Below are positions 15,273 to 24,543 of a DNA stretch of 64,000 nucleotides, piece by piece (within the stretch, counting starts at the first letter, position 1; every line of letters begins with the position of its first letter). The notes under the pieces are model-generated. The model was not told the DNA's origin. It saw nothing but the letters and a program-made list of their open reading frames with translations, and searched no databases. Made by a program: the position numbers and the translations under genes. This DNA is from SCGC-AG-212-J23 sp036406675 (GTDB lineage: Bacteria; Pseudomonadota; Gammaproteobacteria; Burkholderiales; SG8-39): the NCBI GenBank assembly GCA_036406675.1, contig DASXAO010000166.1, positions 3,735 through 67,734 on the forward strand, read 5' to 3'.

Positions 15273-16225
15273 TCGAGCTTCACGCCGAGGCGCTTGCCGA
15301 TCTCGCCCCACTTGTCCATGTCGGCCTTGATGAGCGCGCCGAACTGCTCGGGCGTGCCGGGCGCGGGGTCCATGCCCTGATCGAGCAGCGTGCGCCGCAC
15401 GTCGGGCGCCTCGAGCGCTGCGCGCAGCTCCCTGTTCAGCAGGTCGACCGCGCCGCGCGGCGTCTTCGCGGGTGCGAGGACGCCCCACCAGCCGATCACC
15501 TCGAACCCGGGCAGGCCGGACTCCGCGATCGTGGGCAGCTCCGGCGCGGCGCTGGAGCGCGTGAGCCCGGCGACGCCCAGCGCGCGCAGCTTGCCCGAAC
15601 GCACGTGCGGCATGCCGACCGCGATCGGGACCAGCGAGAACTGGACTTCGTCGGCGAGGAGGGCGGTGACGGCAGGCGCGATACCCTTGTACGCGATGTG
15701 CGTCATGCGGGTGTCGGTCATCGAAAGGAAGAGCTCTGTCGCGAGGTGCGGCGAGCTGCCCGGGCCGGAGGAGCCGTAATTCAGCTTTCCGGGGTTTGCC
15801 TTTGCGTAGGCGATGAACTCGCGGACGTTCTTCGCCGGCAGCGCGGCCGGCACCACGGCGAGAAGCGGCGAGGTGGTGGCGAGCGCGACTGGAGCGAAGT
15901 CCCGGATCGGGTCGTATGGGAGGTGGCTGAAGAGCTTTGCGCTGCTCGACAGAGACGAGAACGCGAAGAGCAGCGCGTAGCCGTCGGCGGGCGCCTTGGC
16001 GACCAGGTCGGCGCCGACGATCCCCGAGCCCGCCGGCCGGTTCTCGATCACGAAGCTCTGGCCGAGCTTCTGCGACAGCTTCTGGCCGAGGATGCGCGCC
16101 ACGAGGTCGGTGCCGCCGCCGGGCGCGAACGGCACGATCACGCGCACCGCGCGCGCCGGGTAATCGTCCGCGCCGAGCGCCGCGGATGCGAAAACAACGA
16201 ACAGGACGCCGATCAGCCTGCGCAT
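15269..16225 (-). CDS. Bug-type solute-binding protein (2)
   Basis: 318-residue periplasmic binding protein with signal peptide (ASAALGA). Landmarks are PARAVRVIVPFAPGGGTDLVAR, VIENRPAGSG, HLPYDPIRDFAPV, SSGPGSSPHLATELF and AYKGIAPAV. A good SD (GGAGAGG on the minus strand) precedes the ATG at 16225. It is divergent from the next Bug gene across 51 bases. No transporter membrane gene is adjacent, and the ligand is unknown. Confidence 0.9.
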   Translation of the reverse strand: MRRLIGVLFVVFASAALGADDYPARAVRVIVPFAPGGGTDLVARILGQKLSQKLGQSFVIENRPAGSGIVGADLVAKAPADGYALLFAFSSLSSSAKLFSHLPYDPIRDFAPVALATTSPLLAVVPAALPAKNVREFIAYAKANPGKLNYGSSGPGSSPHLATELFLSMTDTRMTHIAYKGIAPAVTALLADEVQFSLVPIAVGMPHVRSGKLRALGVAGLTRSSAAPELPTIAESGLPGFEVIGWWGVLAPAKTPRGAVDLLNRELRAALEAPDVRRTLLDQGMDPAPGTPEQFGALIKADMDKWGEIGKRLGVKLD

Positions 16226-16276
16226 CGCCTCTCCTTTGTGAGTTAGTCTAAGTCACCTGAGCCCGCTCCCGAAACC

Positions 16277-17230
16277 ATGAAGCCCCTAGTTTTCCTTGCA
16301 GCGCTCGTTTTCTCCGCCGCGGCGTGCGCGTTTCCCACCAAGCCGGTCAAGATCATCGTCGCGTTCCCGCCGGGCGGCGGCACCGACATCGTCGCGCGGC
16401 TGCTGGCGCCGCGCCTGGGCGAGGCGTGGGGACAGGCAGTGATCGTGGAGAACCGCGCCGGGGCGAGCGGGACCGTAGGGACCGAGGCCGCGGCGCGCGC
16501 CGACGCCGACGGCCACACGCTCTTCATGGCCACGATGGGCAACATGACCGCCAACCAGCATCTCTATCCGAAGATGGCGGTTGACCCGCTGCGCGCGTTC
16601 GCGCCGATCACCAAGGTGGTCGACGTGCATTTCGTGTTTCTCGCCAATCCGGCGCTTCCCGCGAACAGCGTGCAGGAGCTGATCGAGCTGGCGAAGAAAC
16701 GCCCCGGCGAGATCGCCTACAGCTCGTCCGGTCCGGGCGGCGCGCCGCACCTGGCGATGGAGCTCTTCAAGCGCCGCGCCGGCATCGACCTGCAGCACGT
16801 GCCTTACAAGGGCAGCGGTCCGAGCTTCAACGATCTCATCGGCGGCCGCGTCATGCTGACGATGGACAGCCTGGTGCAGTCGCTGCCGCACATCAAGTCG
16901 GGCCGGCTGAAGGCGCTTGCCGTGCTCGGGCCGAAGCGGACCGCGCTGCTGCCCGAAGTCCCGACCATCGCCGAATCCGGCCTACCGGGCTATGCCCTGA
17001 CGAACTGGTTCGGCCTGCTGGCGCCACAGGCGACGCCGAAGGACACGCTTTCAAAACTAAATAAGGATGTTGTCCAGATACTGAAGCAGGACGACTTGCA
17101 AAGGAAGATCGCCGACCTTGGCGCCGACGTGGTCGGGAACTCCGCCGAGGAGTTCGGGGCGGCGATGCGCGCCGAGTCGGCGCAGTGGGCCGAGGTGATC
17201 AAGGCAGCCGGGATCCGGGTCGAGGAATGA
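16277..17230 (+). CDS. Bug-type solute-binding protein (3)
   Basis: 317 residues with signal peptide (SAAACA-FPTK). It shows PTKPVKIIVAFPPGGGTDIVAR, VIVENRAGASG, SSGPGGAPHLAMELF and VPYKGSGPSF. An AT-rich stretch near 17050-17085 (codons for SKLNKDVVQILKQ) contrasts with the GC-rich surroundings. The next gene, an Ldh-family dehydrogenase, begins 10 bases downstream, suggesting uptake of a hydroxy acid that the enzyme then oxidises; this is inference. Confidence 0.9.
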   Translation: MKPLVFLAALVFSAAACAFPTKPVKIIVAFPPGGGTDIVARLLAPRLGEAWGQAVIVENRAGASGTVGTEAAARADADGHTLFMATMGNMTANQHLYPKMAVDPLRAFAPITKVVDVHFVFLANPALPANSVQELIELAKKRPGEIAYSSSGPGGAPHLAMELFKRRAGIDLQHVPYKGSGPSFNDLIGGRVMLTMDSLVQSLPHIKSGRLKALAVLGPKRTALLPEVPTIAESGLPGYALTNWFGLLAPQATPKDTLSKLNKDVVQILKQDDLQRKIADLGADVVGNSAEEFGAAMRAESAQWAEVIKAAGIRVEE

Positions 17231-17240
17231 GGATGGAGGA

Positions 17241-18335
17241 ATGAGCGCGCCGAAGCTCTGCGCCGCCGCGCGGGTGCGCGAGCAGATCGTGTCGATCCTC
17301 GATGCCTGGGGCATGGACCGCGAGATCGTGCGCACCACCGCGGAAGTCATGATCGAAACCGATCTGGCGGGCGTCGATTCGCACGGCATCTCGATGCTCA
17401 TGGACTACGAGAGCTCCAAGTCCAAGGGCAAGCTGAACCTCAAGGCTCGCCCTCACGTCGTGAAGGAAACGCCGGTCACTGCCCTCGTCGACGCCGACGC
17501 CGGCCTCGGCCATCCGGCGGCGGTGATGGGGATGAAGCTCGCCATGGCCAAGGCAAAGGCGGTGGGCGTAGGCGTGGTGAGCGTGTTCAATTCGCATCAC
17601 TTCGGCGCCGCCGGCTACTACGCCGCGCTCGCTTCCAGCGAGGGCCTCGTCGGCATGGTGACGAGCGCCACGCGCTCGATCGCGGTGGTGCCCACGCGCG
17701 CCGCGGTGCCGGTGCTCGGCACCAACCCGATCGCGTTCGCCGCGCCGGCGCGGCGGAACCGCCCGTTCCTCCTCGACATGGCGACCTCCAGCGTCGCCAA
17801 CAACAAGATCAAGGTCTACGAGCTGAACGGCAAGCGGCTGCCGGCGGGATGGGTGCTGGACGGGCAGGGCAAGCCCGTTACCGATCCGGGCGCTGCGCTG
17901 GAAATCGTCTATAGCAAGAAGAAAGGCGGGGGCCAGACGCCGCTCGGCGGAACTCCGGAGATGTCGAGCCACAAGGGCTACGGCCTCGCGCTGATGGTGC
18001 ACATCCTCGGCGGCACGCTCTCCGGCGCTTCGTTTTCGCCGATCCGGGTGAAGACGCAGAAGCCCTCCGATCCGGACCGGCTCGGGCACTTCTTCCTCGC
18101 CATCGATCCGAAGGTGTTCCGCCCCGACGGGGCGTTCGAGGACGACCTCGATGCCGTGATCGACGAGCTGCACGGCACGCCGGCGGTCGATGAGGCAGCG
18201 CCGGTGCTCGTGCCGGGCGATCCGGAGGCGGCGTCGCGCGAGCGCCGACTGCGCGACGGGATCCCGCTTCCCGCCCCGCTGCTCGAGAAGCTGCGCGCGA
18301 TCTGCGAGCGCAGCGGGGTCGCGTTTATCCTCTGA
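17241..18335 (+). CDS. Ldh-family (malate/L-lactate/ureidoglycolate-type) NAD(P)-dependent dehydrogenase
   Basis: 364-residue member of the Ldh/YlbC family, which oxidises 2-hydroxy acids with NAD(P)+ and is unrelated to the classical lactate and malate dehydrogenases. Characteristic segments are DLAGVDSHGISML, VFNSHHFGAAGYYA with the catalytic His, VPVLGTNPIAFAAPA, LDMATSSVANNKI and SHKGYGLALMVHIL. The exact substrate (malate, lactate, sulfolactate, ureidoglycolate or other) is not readable. It is probably co-transcribed with the Bug gene upstream. Its end overlaps the convergent hydrolase gene by 11 bases. Confidence 0.86.
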   Translation: MSAPKLCAAARVREQIVSILDAWGMDREIVRTTAEVMIETDLAGVDSHGISMLMDYESSKSKGKLNLKARPHVVKETPVTALVDADAGLGHPAAVMGMKLAMAKAKAVGVGVVSVFNSHHFGAAGYYAALASSEGLVGMVTSATRSIAVVPTRAAVPVLGTNPIAFAAPARRNRPFLLDMATSSVANNKIKVYELNGKRLPAGWVLDGQGKPVTDPGAALEIVYSKKKGGGQTPLGGTPEMSSHKGYGLALMVHILGGTLSGASFSPIRVKTQKPSDPDRLGHFFLAIDPKVFRPDGAFEDDLDAVIDELHGTPAVDEAAPVLVPGDPEAASRERRLRDGIPLPAPLLEKLRAICERSGVAFIL

Positions 18336-19407
18336 GCTGCGCCGCCATCCAGTCGGCGGTCTGGTCGCGGTAGCGGTACCAGAGGTTGTTCACCACGTGG
18401 TTGCCGCCCTCGATCACCGAGAGCACGCACGGACCCGAGACTTCGGCGGCGAGCTTCTCTGCCTCGGTGTGCGGCGTAAGGCGGTCCCGCGTTCCGGCGA
18501 CGATGTAGATCGGGCAGGCGATGTTCTTCGCCACCCCCTTTAGCGACATGCGCAGCGCCACCTTGCCGGCTTCTTCCAGGGTCGCGCTCTTCGAGCGCAC
18601 GCGGAACGTCTCGACGTTGATCGACGGCCGGCCTTCGAAGCTGTCCGAGCGGGCGTAGGGTCCCGACAGCGCGACGCAGGCCTTGGCGCGGCGTTCGAAC
18701 GCCGCGGCGCGCGGCGCGTAGTAGCCGCCGAGGGACACGCCCCAGATGCCGGCGCGCTTTGGGTCGACGTCGCGCCGGGTCTCGAGCCAGTCGAACACCG
18801 CCTTGACCGGCTTCTCGTACTCGGGGCAGATGGCGAAGTCGTATTCGGCTTCCCCCTGGCCCGGGCCGTCGAAGGCGAGCGTCGCGAGGCCGCGCGCGAG
18901 GAAGCGCTCCTCGTAGTCGTTCATCTCCTCCTTCGCCGAGTCGAGCCCCATGCACATCACCACGATCGGCGCTCGCGCGCCGCCGGCCGGCCTGCGCAGG
19001 TTGCCGTAGAGGTGCTTGCCTTCGTAAGGAATCGCGACCCGCTCGCCCGGCGGCACGAGGTGCGGCAGGGCGCGGTTGCGGCATTCGACCGCTTTCATGT
19101 GGGCCTGCTTCATCTGGGCAAGGTCGATCACGAAGAGGAACTTGCCGAAGTGGTAGCAGACCGCCGCACGTGTGTAGTGGCCCGCCGCCGTCAAGGTATT
19201 ACCTTGAGAAAGAGCCGTTGCGCCCAGCCCTTCGTGGATCGCGGCGCGCTCCGACCAGAGCCGGCACCAATCCTCCCAGCGCTCGCAGTTTGAAGTGACC
19301 TCCTGAAAGTCGGAGAGCGGGACGCCGTTCGCGACGAAGCGCGGCGCCCAGTGCGAGATGGCAGCTTCGACGCGGGGATCTTTCTTCGCTTGCGGAACGG
19401 CGGACAT
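18325..19407 (-). CDS. Alpha/beta hydrolase, FrsA / dihydroxypseudooxynicotine hydrolase-like
   Basis: 360 residues: a helical N-terminal cap of about 125 residues, then an alpha/beta-hydrolase core. The nucleophile elbow is GVSLGGYY, the acid is probably in VAGTRDRLTP, and the His is in EGGNHVVNNLWYR. The architecture resembles 2,6-dihydroxypseudooxynicotine hydrolase and FrsA-type proteins, some of which cleave carbon-carbon bonds. The ATG at 19407 lies 3 bases after the aldo/keto reductase stop, so the two genes form a minus-strand operon with the Bug gene at 20393-21370. The substrate is unknown. Confidence 0.8.
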   Translation of the reverse strand: MSAVPQAKKDPRVEAAISHWAPRFVANGVPLSDFQEVTSNCERWEDWCRLWSERAAIHEGLGATALSQGNTLTAAGHYTRAAVCYHFGKFLFVIDLAQMKQAHMKAVECRNRALPHLVPPGERVAIPYEGKHLYGNLRRPAGGARAPIVVMCMGLDSAKEEMNDYEERFLARGLATLAFDGPGQGEAEYDFAICPEYEKPVKAVFDWLETRRDVDPKRAGIWGVSLGGYYAPRAAAFERRAKACVALSGPYARSDSFEGRPSINVETFRVRSKSATLEEAGKVALRMSLKGVAKNIACPIYIVAGTRDRLTPHTEAEKLAAEVSGPCVLSVIEGGNHVVNNLWYRYRDQTADWMAAQLRG

Positions 19408-19409
19408 GC

Positions 19410-20393
19410 TCAGGCTCCGAGGGTGGTGAAGTAACCGGGCGCATAGCGCTCGCCCGCGCGCGCACCGGGCTTGAATGTCTCCGCGAGAACAGCCAGCTCG
19501 TCCTCGCTCAGGGAAAGCGAAACCGCAGCGACATTTTGTTCCAGCCATTTCTGCTGCTTGGTGCCCGGGATGGGCACGACGTCCTCGCCCTGCGCGAGCA
19601 GCCAGGCGAGCGCGATCTGCGCCTTGGTCGCGCCGTGCGCCGCGGCGATTTCGTCGAGCGGCTTGAGCAGCTCGAGGTTGCGCTCGAGGTTGCCGGGCTG
19701 GAAGCGCGGCTGAAGGCGGCGCAGATCGTGGGGCGCGATATCGTCGAGCGAGCGCACGTTGCCGGTGAGCAGGCCGCGGCCGAGCGGCGCGTACGGGACG
19801 AAGCCGATGCCCAGGCGCCGGCAGGCGGGAAGAATGGCGTCCTCGACGTCGCGCGCCCAGAGCGAGTACTCGGTCTGGAGCGCGGTGATCGGATGCACCT
19901 TGCACGCGCGCTCGAGCGAACCGGGCCCGGCCTCGGAGAGCCCGAGCCAGCGCACCTTGCCCTCGCGCACCAGATTCGCCATCGCACCGATCGTGTCCTC
20001 GATCGGCACTTCGGGATCGATACGGTGCAGGTAGTAGAGATCGATGTGGTCGACGCCGAGATTCTTCAAGCTGGCGTCGCACGCCTGCGGCACGTACTCG
20101 GGCTTGCCGTTGTAGCCTTTGCGCCCGCCGGGCAGGTCGAAGTTGCCGAATTTCGAAGCGAGGATGACCTGGTCGCGTCGACCCTTGAGCGCGCGCCCGA
20201 GCAGGTACTCGTGGCGCCCCTTCATGTAGCGGTCAGCGGTGTCGAAGAAGGTGACGCCGAGATCCAGCGCGCGCTGCATGGTCTCGATCTGCACCTCGCC
20301 GTCGCGCTCGCCGAAATTCGTGGTGGCGCTGCCGGCGCCGAGGCCGATCGCCGACACCCTCGGCCCGTGCGCGCCAACCCGGCGGTACTTCAT
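19410..20393 (-). CDS. Aldo/keto reductase
   Basis: 327-residue NADPH-dependent oxidoreductase of the AKR superfamily, YajO/YhdN-like group. The tetrad is visible: Asp in FFDTADRYMKGRHEYLLG, Tyr in the same segment, Lys in VILASKFG and His in YLHRIDPEVPIEDT. The C-terminal cofactor motif is VPIPGTKQQKWLEQN. The start overlaps the Bug stop (ATGA), so it is translationally coupled to the binding-protein gene. The physiological substrate is unknown. Confidence 0.88.
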   Translation of the reverse strand: MKYRRVGAHGPRVSAIGLGAGSATTNFGERDGEVQIETMQRALDLGVTFFDTADRYMKGRHEYLLGRALKGRRDQVILASKFGNFDLPGGRKGYNGKPEYVPQACDASLKNLGVDHIDLYYLHRIDPEVPIEDTIGAMANLVREGKVRWLGLSEAGPGSLERACKVHPITALQTEYSLWARDVEDAILPACRRLGIGFVPYAPLGRGLLTGNVRSLDDIAPHDLRRLQPRFQPGNLERNLELLKPLDEIAAAHGATKAQIALAWLLAQGEDVVPIPGTKQQKWLEQNVAAVSLSLSEDELAVLAETFKPGARAGERYAPGYFTTLGA

Positions 20394-21370
20394 CAGTCGG
20401 CCTTGATGCCGGCGCCCTGGATGATCGGGGTCCAGCGCGCCAGCTCTGCGCGTACCCACTCGGCAAGCTCTTCCGGCGTGGACGGAGTCGAGGCGACGCC
20501 CTGCTTGAGAAAAATCTCCCGGGTGTCGGCCGCGCCGAGGATGGCGCCGACGTCGCGGTTGAGCTTCGCAACCACCGGCTTGGGCGTATTCGCGGGCGCG
20601 AACAGGCCGAACCAGAGCTTCGCTTCCATGCCGGGGATGCCGGCCTCGGCTGCGCTCGGGATGTCCGGGGCGCCCGGAAAGCGCGTGCTGCTCGACACGG
20701 CGAGCGCGCGCACCTTGCCGGATTTCAGCTGTGCGTGCGCGGTGAGCGGCGAAAGGAACGACACCGGCACTTCGCCCGAGATCAGCGCGGTGAGCGCATT
20801 GCCCGCACTTTTGTAGGGAATGTGCTGCATCTGGATGCCCGCGACCTTCTTCAGGAGCTCTCCGGTCAAGTGGCTGATCGAGCCATTGCCGGCGGAAGCG
20901 TAGGGGATCTCGCCCTTCTGCTTCGCATAGGCGATGAATTCCTGGGCGTTCGAGACCGGCACCGAGGGGTGCACGACGAGCACCGTGACGCCGGTTGCCA
21001 CCATCGAGACCGGCGCGAAGTCCTTCAGCGGATCGTAGGGCAGGGTCTTGGCGTAGAGCGAAACGGCGCTCACGAACGGACCCGCGTGGCCCATCACCAG
21101 GTTGTAGCCGTCGGGCGGGGACTTCGCCACCGCGTCCGCGGGAATCGTTCCGCCCGCGCCCGAGCGGCTGTCGACGATCACCGGCTGGCCCCAGCGCTCC
21201 TGCAGGCGCTGCGCCAGGTAGCGCGAAAGATAGTCGGCCGTGCTGCCCATGCCCTGGCCGAAGATCCGCACCGGCTTGGAAGGAAAGCTCGCGGCCGCGT
21301 CCTGCGCCCGGGCGGGGCTGAAAAGGCACAGGACGACGGAAAGGGCGGCAATGGCTTTCATGCCGCCCAT
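20393..21370 (-). CDS. Bug-type solute-binding protein (4)
   Basis: About 325 residues with signal peptide (CLFSPARAQ). It contains FPSKPVRIFGQGMGSTADYLSR in place of the usual PGGGTD stretch (QGMGSTAD), so the ligand-loop sequence differs from the other Bug proteins here. Other landmarks are VIVDSRSGAGG, TLPYDPLKDFAPV and HIPYKSAGNAL. Start may be ATG 21370 or ATG 21361, which opens MKAIAALSVV. It leads an operon with the aldo/keto reductase and alpha/beta hydrolase. Confidence 0.86.
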   Translation of the reverse strand: MGGMKAIAALSVVLCLFSPARAQDAAASFPSKPVRIFGQGMGSTADYLSRYLAQRLQERWGQPVIVDSRSGAGGTIPADAVAKSPPDGYNLVMGHAGPFVSAVSLYAKTLPYDPLKDFAPVSMVATGVTVLVVHPSVPVSNAQEFIAYAKQKGEIPYASAGNGSISHLTGELLKKVAGIQMQHIPYKSAGNALTALISGEVPVSFLSPLTAHAQLKSGKVRALAVSSSTRFPGAPDIPSAAEAGIPGMEAKLWFGLFAPANTPKPVVAKLNRDVGAILGAADTREIFLKQGVASTPSTPEELAEWVRAELARWTPIIQGAGIKAD

Positions 21371-21392
21371 TATCCAGCACTGAAGGGAAAAG

Positions 21393-23603
21393 TCAGGCCT
21401 TCGCCGCCAGCGCCGCTTTCACCTTCTCCGGCGTGAACGGCACCGAGCGCAGCCTCACGCCGGTCGCGTCGAACACGGCGTTGCCGATCGCCGCCGGAAT
21501 CGCGCACGCCATCGGCTCGCCGGCGCCCCACGCGGTCGTTCCCGGCCGATCGAGCAACGCCACCTCGACCTTGGGCGCTTCGGTCATGGTCATGATCGGG
21601 TAGGTGGCCCAGTCGACGCTCGTCACCCGGTCGCCGGTCCAGCGTACGCTCTCCTTCAGCGTGCGGCTCACCGTCTGCAGCACGCCGCCCTGGACCTGGT
21701 TCGCCACGCCGTCGGGATTCACCATCTCGCCGCAGTCGTGGCCGGCGCACACGCGCGTGACCCGGATCGCGCCCGAGCGCTTGTCGACCTCGACCTCGGC
21801 CACCGCCGCCACGTAGGTGATGGCGTTGTTGTAGCGCAGGTAGGAAATCCCGCGCCCCGTGACGACGTCGCCGCTCCCGGCGTTGGGATTCGGCCCGGGC
21901 CGCGCCTGCCAGCCCGCCAGCTTCATCGCCGCCTGGATCACGTCGGCGGCGCGATCGTCCTTGAGGTAGCGCAGGCGGAACTCCGCCGGGTCGGCCTTGG
22001 CGGCCGCGGCGAGCTCGTCCATGAACGACTCGTTGGCGAAGCTGTTCTCGATCCGGCCGGGGCTGCGCAGGTGCGAGGAGCGGAAGAAGGTCTCGCTGAT
22101 GTGCTTGGTGTTCACGCGGACGTTCGCGAACTGGTAGGGCTGGCCCGAGTTCTGGAACAGGAAGCCCACCCAGTTGCCGGGACGCGGCAGGCCCGACTCC
22201 ATCGCCGCGAGCAGCGGAAAGTCGAGCGGCTTGAAGGCGACGATCTGGTTCAGTGCGATGTAGAAGTCGGCGTTCCACGCGACCACGTTCCCTTGCGCGT
22301 CCAGGCCCGCCTCGAGGTCCATGCTGCGCGGCGGGCTCTTTGGCGAGCGCGCGGTCTCGTCGGCGCGCGACCACTGCACGCGCACCGGCTTGCCGATCGC
22401 CTGCGAGATGAGCGAGGCATCGGCGGCGGCGTCCTCGGTGCCGTTGCGGCCGTAGCAGCCGGCGCCCTCGATGAACACCAGGCGGATCGCTTCGCGCGGC
22501 AGGCCGGTGATCGCGGAAAGCTCGTGCTGCATGGAGTGCGTGGCCTGCGAAGAGGTCCACACCGTGAGTTTTCCGTCCTTGAAATCGGCAACGGCGCACG
22601 ACGGGCCGATGGTGGCGTGCGTCTGCACGGCGAAGTCGTAGCGCGCCCTGACGCGCCGCGCGCTCGTCTCGAGCGCGCTCTTGGCGTCGCCCGCCGTCTG
22701 GGTGAGCTCCTCCTTCGCCACCGGCAGCCTGCGCCAATAGTCGAACATGCCCCCCTGGTCTGGGAGCGGGGTGCCTGGCCTCCAGTACACCTTCACGGCG
22801 CGCGCCGCCTTGATGGCGGCCCATTCGCTGCGGGCGACCACGGCGAGGAAATTTTTCTTGCGCACGGTCTGGACATAGCCGTGCACCTTGCGCGCCTCGG
22901 ACAGGTCGACCTCGTCGATGTGCGCTTCGTTGAGATCGGAGCGGATCACGCGCGCATGCAGCATCCCGGGCACGCGCACGTCGTGGATGTACGTGAACTC
23001 GCCGGTGACCTTGCCGGGAATGTCGACGCGCCGGATCGATTTGCCGATCAAGCGGTACTCGGAGCTCTTCTTGAGGGCGATCTTCGGATCGACCTCCACC
23101 TTGAGCCCATCGCCGATCAGCTCGCCGTAGCGCAGCGCCTGCGCGGGATTCGCCTTTGCCCGAACTACGCCGTCTTCGACGATAAGTTCGCTTGAAGGAA
23201 CGGCAAGGCGTTCCGCGGCGCGCTCGACCAGCGCCCGGCGCGCGCTCGCGGCCGCGCGCCGCAGCTCGGAGCCGCCCTGGAAGATGGTGAGGTTCGCCGC
23301 GGTGAGCCACTGGTCGGGCGTGGTCGCGGTGTCGCCCATCACCATCTCGACCCGCTCGAAGGCGACGTCGAGCTCCTCCGCCGCGAGCTGCGCCAGCGCG
23401 GTGCGGCTGCCGGTGCCGAGGTCGACCTTGCCGCAGTACACGGTGACGCGGTTGTCGGGACCGATCGTCAGCCAGGAATCCACGGCCTCCTTGGCCACGG
23501 ACTTGGGCGCGCGCAGAGTCTGGGCGCTCGCCGCGCCGAACATGGAGAAGCCGACGACCAACGCGCCGGTCGTCTTCAGAAATTCACGCCTCTTCATCGT
23601 CAT
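21393..23603 (-). CDS. Molybdenum hydroxylase large subunit, isoquinoline 1-oxidoreductase beta-like
   Basis: About 736 residues with an N-terminal twin-arginine signal (KRREFLKTTGALVVG), so it is exported folded. It belongs to the xanthine dehydrogenase superfamily and binds molybdopterin cytosine dinucleotide. Seen are the duplicated N-terminal fold typical of IorB proteins, GKVDLGTGSRTALAQ, FIEGAGCYGRNGTEDAAADA and the C-terminal WGAGEPMACAIPAAIGNAV with the catalytic-Glu region. It forms a two-subunit enzyme with the iron-sulfur subunit encoded 11 bases upstream. The substrate is probably an N-heterocycle or aldehyde, unproven. No cytochrome subunit gene is adjacent. Confidence 0.88.
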   Translation of the reverse strand: MTMKRREFLKTTGALVVGFSMFGAASAQTLRAPKSVAKEAVDSWLTIGPDNRVTVYCGKVDLGTGSRTALAQLAAEELDVAFERVEMVMGDTATTPDQWLTAANLTIFQGGSELRRAAASARRALVERAAERLAVPSSELIVEDGVVRAKANPAQALRYGELIGDGLKVEVDPKIALKKSSEYRLIGKSIRRVDIPGKVTGEFTYIHDVRVPGMLHARVIRSDLNEAHIDEVDLSEARKVHGYVQTVRKKNFLAVVARSEWAAIKAARAVKVYWRPGTPLPDQGGMFDYWRRLPVAKEELTQTAGDAKSALETSARRVRARYDFAVQTHATIGPSCAVADFKDGKLTVWTSSQATHSMQHELSAITGLPREAIRLVFIEGAGCYGRNGTEDAAADASLISQAIGKPVRVQWSRADETARSPKSPPRSMDLEAGLDAQGNVVAWNADFYIALNQIVAFKPLDFPLLAAMESGLPRPGNWVGFLFQNSGQPYQFANVRVNTKHISETFFRSSHLRSPGRIENSFANESFMDELAAAAKADPAEFRLRYLKDDRAADVIQAAMKLAGWQARPGPNPNAGSGDVVTGRGISYLRYNNAITYVAAVAEVEVDKRSGAIRVTRVCAGHDCGEMVNPDGVANQVQGGVLQTVSRTLKESVRWTGDRVTSVDWATYPIMTMTEAPKVEVALLDRPGTTAWGAGEPMACAIPAAIGNAVFDATGVRLRSVPFTPEKVKAALAAKA

Positions 23604-23614
23604 GGCGCCCCCGG

Positions 23615-24070
23615 TCAGGCCACCGCCGCGCGCTTGATCGCGGCGATGATGCGTTGGTGGGTGCCGCAGCGGCACAGGTTGCCCGCGAGCGCTTCGCGGA
23701 TCTCGGTCTCGCTCGGGAATTTGTTGGTCGCGAGGAGCGCCGCGGCGGCCATGATCATGCCGTTGACGCAGTAGCCGCACTGCGCGGCCTGCTCGTCGAT
23801 GAACGCCCGCTGCAGCTTCGAAGGCTTGGCGCTCGTGCCCAGACCCTCGAGCGTCGTGATCGCGCCCTTCAGATCGCCGACCGGCAGCAGGCAGGAGCGC
23901 ACAGCCTGGCCGTCGAGGTGCACCGTGCAGGCGCCGCATTGGCCCAGCCCGCAGCCGAAGCGCGGGCCCTTCAGCGCCAGGTTCTCGCGCAATACGTAGA
24001 GCAGGGGCGTGTCGGGCTCGGCCTCGACCGTGCGATTGCGGCCGTTGACCTTCAGGGTGTACTTCGCCAT
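23615..24070 (-). CDS. [2Fe-2S] subunit, isoquinoline 1-oxidoreductase alpha-like
   Basis: 151-residue electron-transfer subunit with two iron-sulfur clusters. The plant-ferredoxin-type cluster is in GCGLGQCGACTVHLDGQAVRSC and the second in QCGYCVNGMIM ... GNLCRCGTHQR. No signal peptide is present; it would travel out with the Tat-bearing large subunit. The ATG at 24070 has a strong SD (GAGGAGG on the minus strand). It is the first gene of the two-gene operon. Confidence 0.9.
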   Translation of the reverse strand: MAKYTLKVNGRNRTVEAEPDTPLLYVLRENLALKGPRFGCGLGQCGACTVHLDGQAVRSCLLPVGDLKGAITTLEGLGTSAKPSKLQRAFIDEQAAQCGYCVNGMIMAAAALLATNKFPSETEIREALAGNLCRCGTHQRIIAAIKRAAVA

Positions 24071-24148
24071 GGGGGCCTCCTCGGTTGTTCTTGAGGCCAT
24101 CCTACTCCGATGACGGGTCGCCGCTAACTTTTCTGGGCGGAAATAAAA

Positions 24149-24168
24149 AGCCCGGCTTGCGCCGGGCT
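24149..24168 (-). terminator. Rho-independent terminator for the minus-strand gene at 24199-24543
   Basis: Perfect 8-bp stem AGCCCGGC-TTGC-GCCGGGCT. On the minus strand the hairpin is followed by CTTTTTATTT, a T-rich tail. It lies 31 bases past the stop of the small exported protein gene. Confidence 0.8.
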
Positions 24169-24198
24169 AAAGGACCCGCCTAAGGGAGATTCGGGTGA

Positions 24199-24543
24199 CT
24201 AGCGCTTGCAGCCGAACCGGGCGCGCACCTCGGCCATGCCGTCGCTGTCGTCGTTGATGCTCGACGCGGCAGGCTCGTTGTCGCCGGTTTCCTGGGCAAG
24301 CGCCTTGCGATAGGACTCGAGGGACTCGGACAGCGCCGCGCAGGCGTCGGCGGTCTCGCCGACCTGGCTGCGGGCCGAGGCGACGCGCAGCGCGGTGGCG
24401 CTGGCCTCGCGGTAGTCGCGCGACGCGCTCGACGGCGCCGATTTCTCCAGCATGTCCTTGCCGGTATCCGAGCCGGCCGCGGAGCTGAAGCCGAGCACGA
24501 CCACGGCGCCGACGGCTGCGATGAAGTTTCCGGACTTGCTCAT
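24199..24543 (-). CDS. Small exported hypothetical protein
   Basis: 114 residues. A hydrophobic N-terminal segment (FIAAVGAVVVLGFSSAAG) looks like a signal peptide. The mature part is polar and helical, rich in Ala, Ser and Glu, and ends EVRARFGCKR. Two cysteines, one near the middle (ADACAAL) and one at the end, could pair. No family is recognised. The ATG at 24543 is chosen for its SD (GGGAGG) and because it opens the hydrophobic segment. It has its own terminator, so it is probably a single-gene transcript. Confidence 0.65.
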   Translation of the reverse strand: MSKSGNFIAAVGAVVVLGFSSAAGSDTGKDMLEKSAPSSASRDYREASATALRVASARSQVGETADACAALSESLESYRKALAQETGDNEPAASSINDDSDGMAEVRARFGCKR

